Assembly: GCF_023078275.1 (NCBI RefSeq)
Contig: NC_062998.1
Location: 15,141,916 to 15,205,915 of the forward strand
Length of the DNA stretch: 64,000 nt
Origin: Leguminivora glycinivorella
Taxonomy: Eukaryota; Arthropoda; Insecta; Lepidoptera; Tortricidae
Direction: 5' to 3'
The notes under the pieces are model-generated. The model was not told the DNA's origin. It made no database searches and saw nothing but the letters and a program-made list of their open reading frames with translations. The translations under genes and the position numbers were made by a program. Positions 23,101 to 32,700 of this stretch are shown here, piece by piece; position 1 is the first letter of the stretch, and each line of letters opens with the position of its first letter.

Positions 23101-23590
23101 TTCGTGTCGTCCGGCGGCGGCGGCGCGTCGGCCGCTCTCGCCGCCGGCGCCGTGCTCACCGTGTTCACGGCCTTGCTCACCTACTGGCTGCAGCGGAACG
23201 TGCACCACGTGTTTGTGAACGCGCCCCATCCTTCTATACACAGCAGCGAGGCGGTGCCTGGGTATGTCTTCTATCTAGTATTCATAATCAGAGAATAATT
23301 CAAATATTCAGGGGGACTGAACGTGTGTACCACGTGTTTGTGAACGACCCCCACCCTTCCTTTCATAAGCCGATAGTCCACTATCATATGTTTATCATAG
23401 AAATATGATCATAGGTCTGTATGCCTCGCTTTTTCTCCAACGTGAAAAAAAAGGATGGCATGTTGCATATGATCATATTTCTATGATAAACATATGATGG
23501 TCGACTATCGGCCGTAGCAACGATACATACCTGGTTAGTTTTTCATTCTAATTGTTAATTTCCAGAATACTTCGCACTGTGAACTGTTAA
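8108..23590 (+). CDS. Nct: Nicastrin, gamma-secretase substrate-receptor subunit (738 aa, complete)
   Basis: Fifteen coding exons, all with AG/GT borders and matching phases: 8108-8156, 8255-8356, 8441-8636, 8733-8930, 9565-9666, 10676-10766, 10884-10947, 18197-18301, 18913-19148, 19390-19651, 19739-19927, 20770-21032, 21415-21517, 23030-23261, 23566-23590. Residues 1-16 form a hydrophobic signal peptide. CFRRLNGTHQ..C and YNPIGTG-like blocks match the nicastrin ectodomain. The hallmark DYIGS motif is at 317-321. A WTESVW..MWARVF block precedes one transmembrane helix at about 686-706, and a short cytosolic tail ends ILRTVNC. Several N-glycosylation sequons are present. Known role: type I membrane glycoprotein of the gamma-secretase complex with presenilin, Aph-1 and Pen-2, where it screens shed substrates such as Notch. 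The length is near the usual 700-720 aa. An ATG at 8103 runs into an early stop, so 8108 is chosen. Partial copies of exons 12 and 14 lie in the following introns. Confidence 0.95.
9907..10631 (+). mobile_element. Helitron-like non-autonomous element, copy 1, split by a LINE
   Basis: Starts with TC after an A (A|TCCATACTAATATTATAAA) and ends CTAG before a T (10628-10631), the Helitron rule. The body GGGAAAGTGTGTGTGTCTG... and the end GCGAGCGAAGCC...AAAAGCTAG match copies at 37981, 46429 and 53049. The LINE insert at about 10011-10490 interrupts it. It lies in nicastrin intron 5. Confidence 0.75.
10011..10490 (-). mobile_element. LINE 3' fragment nested in the Helitron-like element
   Basis: Minus-strand coding from about 10487 to 10147 reads RPYFKELGILTLPSVVIYQ and later VYNRLPKEI...FKTRLKTWLLEH, ending near FNEFL. 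The same C-terminal pattern occurs in the LINEs at 5.5-6.1 kb and 54.2-54.6 kb. The plus-strand left border is an (ATTCAT)n stretch, that is, its 3' tail. GGAGAT and GAGAGAT flank it as a likely target duplication. Confidence 0.75.
11150..11250 (-). mobile_element. Remnant of a LINE endonuclease/reverse-transcriptase C-terminus
   Basis: Read on the minus strand, about 11233-11162 gives AGPSWMKLAINRDKWHMLEE. This resembles the conserved W-M-x-x-A-x-(D/N)-R-x-x-W end of many lepidopteran LINE ORFs. It is short, with no flanking frame left. It lies in nicastrin intron 7. Confidence 0.5.
11662..11791. repeat. Hairpin MITE, about 41-bp arms
   Basis: The arms 11662-11705 and 11751-11791 share the inverted core GATAAATGATAAAACA. 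The loop has a smaller inverted pair (CCTATCGCAC and GTGCAATAGG). A related loop sequence recurs near 59470-59520. It lies in nicastrin intron 7. Confidence 0.7.
12655..13189. repeat. Repeat with four copies of a GGGGTTACWTTGAY motif
   Basis: The motif occurs at about 12657 and, inverted, at about 13175-13189 near the two ends, and twice in direct orientation inside (12893 and 13015). It may be a diverged terminal-inverted-repeat element. There is no coding potential. It lies in nicastrin intron 7. Confidence 0.4.
14375..14807. mobile_element. Head-to-head pair of tRNA-derived SINEs
   Basis: The right SINE has an A-box-like TGGCCTAGTGG (14686-14696) and a B box GGTTCGATTCC (14729-14739). Its tail is CCTTGTCGTTTTTTCTTTCG...GATATCTATTTCAAT. 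The left SINE is its reverse complement (14375-14456) and is truncated in the head. A hairpin MITE sits between them. A cloverleaf does not close at the acceptor stem, so this is a SINE head and not a tRNA gene. Confidence 0.7.
14481..14592. repeat. MITE between the two SINEs
   Basis: The ends TTGCACCAAC (14484-14493) and GTTGGTGCAA (14578-14587) are inverted. Inside are AACCTGAGGGTTAACCC and CTAACCCTGAGTTAA, also inverted. About 112 bp. Confidence 0.6.
14795..14945 (-). repeat. LINE 3' tail fragment, minus (related plus copy at 15460-15600)
   Basis: CACTTTATTGTACATAAGAC, AGGACATA and CAGTATAGTTATGGTGTAC occur here. They recur in reverse complement at 15500-15590, followed by an AATAAAG signal and a (TACA)n run. 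The matching pair and the short-repeat tail suggest the 3' end of a LINE. Confidence 0.5.
15257..15356 (+). repeat. Imperfect minisatellite, about 25-bp unit, four units
   Basis: Degenerate units built around the word ATTCACCCC plus a CCGACC-like spacer: CCCAATTCACCCCTCTTCCG, then CTAATCACCCCCTTCG, CTATTCACCCCCTTTGCG and CGATTCCCCCCATTCC, ending CTATTCACCCCTCA. It is C-rich on the plus strand, in nicastrin intron 7. Confidence 0.6.
15926..16150 (+). repeat. Dispersed repeat family B, copy 1
   Basis: Shared blocks are TTTGCTCTCCGAGATGTTTC, CTCCATCATCAGATC, ATGGTACCATAATATTGCA-like and GTGATTTACATATGTGTGCA, then ACCGGAAAGTGGGTCAAA. Other copies: 41515-41672 (minus), 52795-52860 (minus, partial) and 60278-60400 (plus). 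Confidence 0.65.
16518..16620. repeat. GC-rich hairpin, 35-bp arms
   Basis: The arms 16518-16552 and 16586-16620 are inverted with about one mismatch (GGGCCAACTGTATGG and CCATACAGTTGGCCC at the loop side; CGTCTCGCG and CGCGAGACG at the ends). It is GC-rich against an AT-rich intron, so probably a MITE. Confidence 0.7.
18604..18711. repeat. Near-perfect hairpin with 39-bp arms, SINE-tail related
   Basis: The arms 18604-18642 and 18673-18711 are exact or near-exact inverted copies of the SINE tail seen at 14375 and 14807 (GATATCATACACGAAAGAAA). The 30-bp loop holds CCCGGCTCGGCCACCAG, the last part of the tRNA-like head. It lies in nicastrin intron 8. Confidence 0.75.
20117..20415 (-). repeat. 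Dispersed repeat family C, copy 1 (LINE 3' end type)
   Basis: Minus-strand copy of the sequence at 33842-34125. The shared words include ACGAGGGTGCGGTGTGCTGA, GTCGTCGGCAACCCGAACCC, GGCGTCCATA.GTTACGGTG and CTTGTTTGCCACCGACGTAG. The ACACAGCAAAA stretches face each other inside it. It lies in nicastrin intron 11. Confidence 0.7.
21090..21175 (+). pseudogene. Partial tandem duplicate of nicastrin exon 12 (3' part)
   Basis: CGTACCTATCGAGCGCTACT...GGGACACCTGATGGC matches exon 12 at about 20929-20971. After an internal deletion, ACCGAGTGCGATGCCGCCGC matches 21006-21025, including the border (CCG|GTCAGT in place of CCG|GTGAGT). It begins 58 bp after exon 12 ends and cannot keep the reading frame, so it is a decayed copy. 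Confidence 0.75.
21730..22881 (+). mobile_element. 5'-truncated Jockey-type LINE, frameshifted
   Basis: Two overlapping frames (about 21740-22035 and 22040-22602) carry the part after the RT active site: DIQGCIKLQNDIDVIHEWCL, NRMSLNFAKC, then SVAKDLGILFDNKLSF and LLYNRLVRSVLEYG. A frameshift lies near 22030 and another near 22150-22190. It ends in an A-rich tail (22854-22881). It lies in nicastrin intron 13 in the same orientation as the gene. Confidence 0.8.
23312..23408 (+). pseudogene. Tandem duplicate of the nicastrin exon 14 end; possible alternative last exon
   Basis: ACGTGTGTACCACGTGTTTG matches exon 14 (ACGTGCACCACGTGTTTGTG) 120 bp upstream. It is preceded by TATTCAG at 23305-23311 and is in phase with the exon 14 donor (GG|G). 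It would encode GTERVYHVFVNDPHPSFHK and then 12 residues from the MITE arm to a stop at 23406-23408. A decayed copy is the simplest reading; use as an exon is possible. Confidence 0.55.
23370..23511. repeat. MITE with 44-bp terminal inverted repeats
   Basis: The arms 23370-23413 and 23468-23511 match in inverted form with two mismatches (CCGATAGTC...ATCATATGTTTATCATAG). It is 142 bp long, in nicastrin intron 14, and overlaps the duplicated exon copy. Confidence 0.8.
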
Positions 23591-23909
23591 TCTACGTCGG
23601 ACTGCATACTGCAGCGACGCAGCAGTTCGGAAGGCGCAATTGGCGGACGTGTACTCTACAAGCATTCCATGCGAAATTAGTATTATAGTCTCTCTTCAAG
23701 TTCTTTTTAGTAAAATTTGCCTTTTAAATAACCAATATTTATTAATTAATTAATTAAGAATAATTTTTTGTAATTGCTTTGCTATTTTATCAATTGATAA
23801 TTTAATTTATTTAATTAGGCAATTAGATCAATCGAGTACTGACATAATTACCCTAGATTATGTTACTACCTGGCGTAGTAGACTTACCTACATCCAAGTT
23901 TCCACATTA

Positions 23910-23915
23910 AATAAA
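23910..23915 (+). promoter_or_regulatory. Poly(A) signal AATAAA, probable nicastrin 3' end
   Basis: First AATAAA after the nicastrin stop codon (23590), 320 bp downstream, followed by a T-rich stretch. Confidence 0.5.
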
Positions 23916-24270
23916 TTATTTTTTTACATTGCGGTTTTTTATTATTCTACGCCACATATTTATAACCTAATCGCGTCATAAAGAAAGTAACTTTCTTCGG
24001 GCGTTCATTTCTTTGACATACCCTCCAAATTTTTTTATTACTTCTCGATTACCGCCGTTACTAATCTTTGAACTATTATAGTAAACCCATGGTTTTCCCA
24101 TGGTTTAACCCACGTCACCATTGTGGTCGAATGGCCCGGGCAATCGGGCATCTATTTGCCGCGATAGCCGAGGACGCTGGTTGTGTTGTCCTTGGGCACA
24201 CTAACACCTTAGTAATTTAACAAATGTACTTAATTAGTATCATAGTTTTCTGTTCTCCATGTATTAAAGT

Positions 24271-26340
24271 GGATGGTGATAAGCAATAATGTGTCAACCC
24301 ACAAAAACTAAAAAAATGAGATTTTAATGCCATGTTATAGCTGGATTTTTAAACTTCTATTTGCAAAAATGACCTTTTCATTTTGAAAATTTTTACTATC
24401 CCAAAAGTAAAAAAATAGGTTAACACAAATCCTATATCGTGTGTTGCCTGTTTTGCATTAATGTGTCAAGAACCTTAACTTATTATAGTAATTGGCAGAA
24501 GACATATTTAAATTACAATAATGTGTTATGAGGGTTGACTCAACGATTTTTTTACACTTGACTCATTCTTGCAAAACGCAAAAAATGACATAGTTACCCA
24601 CTATGAGACTTGAATGATTATTGCAAAATGATATTTTATTCGTTGTTTTATGCTACGACCCGTGTTATAAAACATAAGTCATTATTGTTAAATTATATTC
24701 GGGTCATAAATTGTTCGTTTTTGGTGTAAGTACCATGACACTATATTGTAAAATATAACTGTTCATATTAATTTATGTTTAAATAAGTTATGACTTAGTC
24801 CATTAGTATATTTTTGCACATGAATGGTAAATTCAGTACGAAATTGAACGTTTTAAGTCATGAATATACATATTCGTTATTATAATTTGCAAACATTTTT
24901 TACAAGTACGTGTTTATATAAAAATCTAATATAAGCTACTATTTTTTTATAATTACTAATTACATTAAGACGTGTTAATGTATGCATAAAAATATTGTTT
25001 GATTTTTGAATACTTACTGAATGGTAGTTTATTATTTTGTTAAAGATATTTTATGTTTTGTTCTTGTACAAGTCATGAGTTATTCATAATTTAAATGACT
25101 TAGTCTATTTCTTAGCGTAAAAAAATATTTTGTTGTATATTTTAGATAAGTAGTTTGTTTTTTTTAAAGATGATTATTTGGTTTTTGTAACGATTTTTTG
25201 TTGAAAAAGCACAGATAATTTAAATATGTGTCTAGAAATGATCATTACTCTAATAGTTAATTTATAGTATTTTATTCAACAGGCGTTTAAAGGAGGTCAA
25301 GAAATATGAGTGGCGTACTTTCCACGAGTATTTTGGAGTCAGTTAAACACCATTGCATACAATACTTTTACAACGACCATGCACTTAGTTTTTAATAGTT
25401 TTTTTAAATAATTCTCGCGAAATTCACACTGTTTCCTGTATTGCAAAGGTTTGCACTGTCAGCTCAGCTGCCCAAAGCCTTCCCGCGCACGCACGCAGTA
25501 TCGTTAATGCAATGCGTTGCCATGATTACAGAACCAAACAATGCGTTTTCAGTTTTTTCGATACGCACAATCCTGTAAATGACGAATAACAGTTCGGGAG
25601 TAGAAAAATCATTAAAAGGTTTGATTAATAAATAATGTATTGATTCCTACATGACGACCGGTCTGGCGCAGTCGGTAGTGACCCTGCCTGCTACGCCGCG
25701 GTCCCGGGTTCGAATCCCGGTAAGGGCATTTATTTGTGTGATGAGCACAGATAATTGTTCCTGAGTCATGGATGTTTTCTATGTATATAAGTATTTATAT
25801 ATTATATATATCGTTGCCTAAGTACCCACAACACAAGCCTTCTTGAGCTTACCGTGGGTCTCAGTCAATCTGTGTAAGAATGTCCTATAATATTTATTAT
25901 TATTTTATTATTTATACCTAATAACATAAGTGACCATGACTGATATGTTACTTAACACTTATAAAGTTAAAAATATGCATAGGTAGAGTATTTTACAATA
26001 ACAATTTATGTGCTTTAACATGTTTATTTAAGACTCATAGATATTTTTAAACAATTAGCAAAAGTGGGTTAAGTATCATAACACAGTCTTGAAAAAGTTT
26101 GACGTCGTCGAACAATTCGCAATAAAAGAAAAGGGCATTATTTCGTCAAATTGAAGTTTGTTTTGAAATTAAGCTACAATAATCACTACTACTGAACGTA
26201 TTATAGCTGAAAAACACAACAATCTATATAAAAAACAATTTTTTTTAAGAGAAACACAAAAAAATGAGAAAAAATCTTTAGACGCCATTTTCTCAAAATG
26301 GTTGGCGTGTGGGTTGACACATTATTGCTTATCACCATCC
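24271..26340. mobile_element. 2.07-kb non-coding DNA transposon with 32-bp TIRs and 4-bp target duplication
   Basis: The 32-bp ends 24271-24302 (GGATGGTGATAAGCAATAAT...) and 26309-26340 are exact reverse complements. AAGT flanks both sides (24267-24270 and 26341-26344). The inside is very AT-rich, with no frame above about 60 codons and repeated short words such as AATAATGTGT and ATGACTTA. A SINE is inserted at about 25656. The superfamily is unknown; a 4-bp duplication is compatible with Sola- or CMC-type elements among others. Confidence 0.85.
25656..25918 (+). mobile_element. tRNA-derived SINE
   Basis: The A box TGGCGCAGTCGG (about 25664) and B box GGTTCGAATCC (25707-25717) form a tRNA-like head. 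The body has GTGTGATGAGCACAGATAAT, CATGGATGTTTTCTATGTAT and CACAAGCCTTCTTGAGCTTA, then a (TTA)n tail. A diverged minus copy is at 27128-27291. It lies inside the 2.07-kb element. Confidence 0.85.
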
Positions 26341-26766
26341 AAGTAATAAATAAAAATAACCGTTCACGCTGAATTGATTTTAATTTTTCGCCTACATTTT
26401 ATAAATTTTCCAGTGATTACTTGTCAGAAATGGCTCGACAGACTATATTTATTTTATTTTTTAATATAAGAATGACTGAAATATCTTAAAAATATTTAAA
26501 AAGTTTATAAACAAATTAACCTCTTGAGGATAAATATGTGGCTACCACAGTAGTGCACTATGAGTGAACCAGAACGTAAACGTCAACGTCACCTCGAAAT
26601 GTTCTAATAATCATGTCAAATCATGTTTCCCTCTCTCTTTATTTCAAAAGCCGTACGTGTTTGCATTGATAATAAATTGCCGACAATTGCTGTTGCGAGA
26701 TTTAATCAGTGCCAGTTGGGCTGTCGAAGGAAAAAGAGTTCTGTATCTCTTACGTCTCCCTTAAAC

Positions 26767-29700
26767 ATGGCATCAGAAAAGACTCTGCCAGCAATATTTA
26801 AGCATGTGGATGCTAATGTAACTACTTATAAGAATCTTTTGAAAGAGGCGGTTGCGATTCCTTCTGTATCGTGTGATATAAAATACCGGGATGACTGCGT
26901 ACGTATGGTACATTGGATGCAGGACAAGCTGAAAGAGGTGGGCGCTAGCACGGAGCTCAGAGATGTCGGCTTCCAAACTATTGACCAAAAGGAAGTGAAG
27001 CTGCCCCCTGTACTAGTTGGGGTGTTGGGAAACGTAAGTCACTTTTCATTAAGTATTAGAGAATATCTTACTAACAGACAGAAACCTAGCTCAAAACAAA
27101 GCAAAACTTGTCCTGTGCTAAGCGATGGATGTATACATATATGTATACTTAAACACAGAAAACACTCATGTCTCAGGAACCAATATCTGGGTTCATCACA
27201 CAAACAAATGTCCATACTGGGATTCAAATCCAGATCCATCAGCTTCACAACTAGGAACATACCACACTATCGCTAGGCCAGACCGGTTGCCCATCTCAAA
27301 AGCTAAGAGACTGTTTTTAGGAACCTTAATATTGTATAAATAATGTATATTTTATAAATTTTATTTCATAAAACCTGTGTTTCACCTTGTCTAGGATCCT
27401 AAGAAGAACACAATATGCATTTACGGGCATTTAGATGTGCAGCCTGCTTTGAAGTCAGATGGGTGGGACACAGAGCCATTTGAGCTAGTGGAACGCAATA
27501 ACAAGCTGTACGGCCGTGGCTCAACTGATGATAAAGGTCCCGTGCTTGGTTGGCTACATGCCATCAATGCATTTAAAGCTGTTGGTGAAGAGGTAAGATA
27601 ACATCTATCTTCTATGTCTACATATTACAACTGAAGCTGCATGTAGCATAAACAGGAATAAATGTGTGCTAATCAAAGTATGTTCAGTTTAGCTTTTGGA
27701 GCTTTATAGTTGTTAGTTAGTTTTTCACTCTTGATGGGCCATTTTTTTCCAAGTTTTTTTGGATTTGGAAATTGTTATGTAGTTTCCACACAAAATCGCG
27801 AGCTCTTTCAATCCTAATAGGAGAAAAAAGTGTCCCAAGGCTTTTTCCCATTCTGTTACTCGGTAATGGAATGGAAGGTTTTGTAAATGTATGGAAATCT
27901 TCTGACATTTTTTTTCTCCTATCAGGATCGAAAGACCTCATGATTCTGAGTATGAATCGCGTAAACAATACCTATGTTACAAAAAAAGTGGAATAGACAA
28001 CTTTGAAATATAAATGGCCCTATTAGTATGGGTAGAAAAAGTGATTGATATAATACTTTTATATTATATAGGTTCATAGCGATCTTACTAGTAAACTTGG
28101 ACCAAGTTGTACAACAAGAAAAGGTACCTTATGGCTATAGTCACTTAAATATTAGTGTACTTACTTTAGAAGTACCTTTATTGGTAGATAGTGTGTATAA
28201 CAAAGTGTTGGCTAATTTTAACACTGCTTCCGTTTCTCCTTTATAGCTACCAGTGAACTTGAAATTTGTATTTGAATGCATGGAAGAGTCTGGCTCTGAG
28301 GGTCTTGATGCACTCTTAATCGAGCAACTAAAACCAGAAGGTTTCTTTGACACTGTGGACTATGTGTGCATATCTGACAACTACTGGTTGGGGACAACCA
28401 AGCCGTGTATCACATATGGACTCCGTGGAATAAGTTACTATTTCTTAGAGGTTGAATGTGCCAAAATGGATCTTCACAGTGGTGTTTACGGTGGAACTGT
28501 ACATGAAGGTATGTAAAATTACATCACACAACAATTGCACACTAAACTGTAAGCATCAACTGAATACTGCGATTTTTCATACAAATTCAGAGGTATTCAA
28601 TTTATATGTAGGTATATCTCTGGTAATGTATTACGTTGCACAAAATAATAGATTATTGTGAATGAGTAATGACTCAATTGTAGGTATTCTGGCTCATAAG
28701 CAAGTATGGGCATGGGTATTGTGTGTCATAAAATTCCACATAAGTATTGCTAATTGTTGTCAACCTTGATGGGAGACTTTGGCCTCATGGAACTTATTAA
28801 TAAATGTAATTGCAGAATCACACAAGTTTAGGCAAACAAAGTGCCAAAAATATGTACACACCTTAATGTACAGACAATAAAGTTCTGTATACATATTCTT
28901 GGCACTTTGCCTGTATTCGTAGCTTTGTAGCTGACTGTACTTTAAAACATTATATTATTCTTTCGTTATCTGGGTTCAAATCTGTTTAGTTATTTTTACG
29001 TGACACACGTTACATACAAATATAACTTCAACATCGTTATGGAATAGTTACAATGGAGTTTACCGCTAGGTAAATAGGTTCATTCTAGTCTTCATCCACA
29101 CGAGAATAGAGCAAATTTAGTATGTTTATAATACGAGGTGTAACAAAAATGTAAGGGATCCGTTTAAGGGCATATTTGGTATCGTATTCAGATTAGGAAA
29201 ACTAGAAGTTGCTGCGATCTATAATTTCCGAGATATAAACGAAAATGGTGCCTTTGAAACGCCTTCCTCCCAGGCTCAAGGTTGGCCGGGGAGTTCCGGA
29301 ATTTTGATGACTTAATTTTATAACTGACCTAAGAAACAATGACCCAAAAAAATTTTATTACTTAAGTAAAAATAAAGCGTTCGAAGCATTTCCCTCTATA
29401 CCTCCGTAATGCTGGACCTATATATATATATATATATATAGTCCTCCACATCGATTTCGATGACGGCGACCTCAGCAGTCAAGATTTTTCCCTCTTGTGA
29501 GCTCTTATGTGGCTAGCCAGGCCAAACTTGCTCTTAAAAATTCGATCATAATGCTGGACCTAATATTGTTAGGAAGTAAGGGCAGTAAAAAGTGTAAGGT
29601 AAAATATGTTTTTTTTTAGTTTGCCAGATTAAATTACTTGGAACAGTCCGTCAGTTCTCGGAGTACTGAATTACTGTAGGATCTAATGCCAGACCAAATA

Positions 29701-32700
29701 TAGCTATCTATTTAATTACTTGCCTAAGTTGTTTATCGAACTCGACAAACATTCCATCAGCGGCATATCGCAATCGTCGCCTCGTGTGCCTATCGCTTGA
29801 TGCTAATCCGATAAAATATCACGATGTTGCATTCATTGTTGCTAGGTACATAGCTGCCTTCATTGAATTATGTGTATTCCATTTTATTACCTTATTTATT
29901 GTCACGAAAAGAATAAAGCTGACATGATTTATACAATGTGCAATAACGTTATCTCTAATGGAATGAAATTAACTCTTCACAACAATTCATGTACATTAAA
30001 GATAAGAAAAAAAACTAAATAAGGTACAGCGGGGCAAATCTCGACTGGGGGCCAAATGTAACTGGTCCATTTTTTCCATGTTTTACAATGTTTGCATTAT
30101 TAAATAGAGTGTCCACCGGTTATTTATGGTAGGCGTGTTCAGTGGATACATGTAGAACTCAACATCATAGTGTAACCCCCAGTCGAGATTTGCCCCACTG
30201 TACCTTAAGTATTTAACGAATATTTTCATCCCACATCAAAACAGTTCTTACTCTTCACTCTATTAATCTAATTTGAGCTTCAACTCACGACTCTATTTTT
30301 AAACACATAAGGTCAAAAAGTGGTAAACCACTTTTTTGGCTGACTGTACTTTTTTAGTAATCAAATGTGTATTTCAGCCATGTCCGATCTCATCTACCTC
30401 ATGGACCAGTTAGTGGACAAGGACGGCAAGATCCTAGTCACGGATATTTACAAATCCGTCGCTCCTTTGACAGAAGCCGAAAAGAAATTATATACTTCCA
30501 TTGATTTTGATCCTGAGGCATACAGGTAATTTACAGTGAATTTGCTGGCCCTAGTGATTTGTATGTAAAATCGCTAAAAGTATTAAGTAGCTTGTATTTT
30601 ATAACGCAATATATGCGTTTGGCGTCATCCATATATTACGTCACAGTGTAAGGGGGGGGGAGGGGTCATACTAAATGTGACAATCCCTGTTAAAGGGATA
30701 CAAAAAAACGTGACATAGGGGGGGGGGGGGGAGGGGTCCAAAAACCTGAAATTTAGTGTGACGTAATATGTGGATGATCCCTTTTTAATTTAGAATTGAA
30801 TTAGTTACTCTTATCTGACTCGTCTGCAGATAAAGTTCTGCCAAACCTCGTCAATGTACCATCGACAACACTGTTAGCTGTACATTTGTAAACCTTATTA
30901 CAAGGGCGTGAAGTCTACCGATGGTTAGCTAAGAGTGTTGCTGTTAGTACAAACAATATTTTATAGATATAATTGTTTACTAAATTACGTTTTGTGTGTG
31001 TTTTCCTGTTGCGACGCAGATTTCAATGCCTTGGTTAAGGCACTTCTGTCCATCAAATGTTGACAAACATTTAAGTAAGGCTAGAGTCATCATAGATAGA
31101 AATAACTACCGGCGTAGCTTTATTTGACGTTCATATGCGCATTTTAATATGCCTACTTGAAAACGAAATATTTCATTTTAATTTTTTTCTCAAACATGCA
31201 ATGAAATAATCTTTACGTTCCTTAATGGGCTGGGAAGTATCGCTTTTTGGGCGCAACAACTCGAGAGGACTGTAAAGGGATTTCATATTATTTTTTAGGC
31301 CTAGGCCTGCAAGTCCTTTAGAGCATTTTTTTTTAATTTCATTGCATGTTTGAGAAAAGCACTATACATGCCTCGGCGTGAAAACGGATTCCCGGCCTCG
31401 TATCCCCACTTGGCCGGAAATCCTCATTTTCCCGGCCTCTGATGTAATGTACTATTACTATACACGCTTCGTAGCGTGATCGATTTGCAACTTGTCTAAA
31501 CACCCAGTAAATGTATAATGTTCGATTTTTTAAATGAAAAAGTTTAATTGTTCAGGAGTACGATCGGAGCCCCACAGTTGGCACACAACGGTGTCAAGGA
31601 ACAGCTGCTGATGCACCGGTGGAGATACCCCACCTTGTCTCTGCACGGAATCGAAGGTACTTGCACAATAATACTTTTGATTTACCATTTGTGAACTTTA
31701 CATTTTTGCACTAAGATTTAAAAATTGTCACATAATCCTTTGTGTTTAAAACAGTCCACCGTATAATTTCATGGCTTACGTGTTTTCTTTTTGGTGGACA
31801 CATTTTGGATTATGCGATTTTATATCCCTACCACAGATGTCATATATACCATAGATCAAGCAAACGTATCTACTTAGCGTGTCAAATGAACTCAGTGAAA
31901 TCCACTGAGTTGTCCGTCTTTACTCGCACCTTGCAGCTTTCGGGCGTCAATTTTTGTAAGTTGAAGTCGACCAAAACATAAAAAATGCCTCGTTACGTGA
32001 TATTCAATTGCAACAACACAAAAATTATGAACAATCAAGAGCCTGAGACATATTTAAAATTACAGGCAAGAATCAACTTCAGTACAAAATTTGACACGCT
32101 CGGCCCCTATACAAATATATGAATTTGTTTCTTCTATCTAAATTAAGTTCTGTGATACCTACATTGCTTGGTTCGCTTCACCACACCTCAGACACTGGCG
32201 ATCAAATATATGAAAGAGGCGCGTTCCTAGCACACAGTCTAAAGCTCGTGTAGGTGAACGCGTACTATGCTTGTATAAGTGAAATATGACAGGTCGACTA
32301 ATCGCGTTTTTGACTGGCGGTAACTGTGAGGTAACCGAGAGGGGGTGGGCGGCAATTTCAGCGGGGAGCGGGAGTGACCATACTGTACGATAGTATTATT
32401 ATACTGTGGCTTCACTATGGGAGTGAACAAATGAAAATTTGGAAGGTTTATTTTTGCAGGAGCTGCATTCCAGCCAGGCGCTAAGACCGTGATCCCGGGG
32501 AAGGTGATCGGCAAGTTCTCGCTGCGGATAGTGCCCAACCAGGAGCCCGAGGAAGTGGAGAAGCTCGTGTTCGATTACGTTCACAAAAAGGTTTGTGCCA
32601 TGCTTGTGTTACCGCATAGCATAAGGCCGTTGGCATTTGCAAGGCTCAGAAAATGCCTGTTATTTAGAAATCATACACTTTGTGGACTAAATAAATTATT

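Noticed and set aside
22917..23298. Long overlapping open frames rich in Arg around nicastrin exon 14
   Set aside because: They are other frames of the GC-rich exon; the spliced nicastrin frame explains the sequence.
25656..25728. Second tRNA-like sequence
   Set aside because: It continues into a SINE body and a related copy exists at 27128-27291.
26623..26766. Upstream in-frame ATG extending the dipeptidase by 48 residues
   Set aside because: The added residues have no likeness to the family; the ATG at 26767 gives the expected length.
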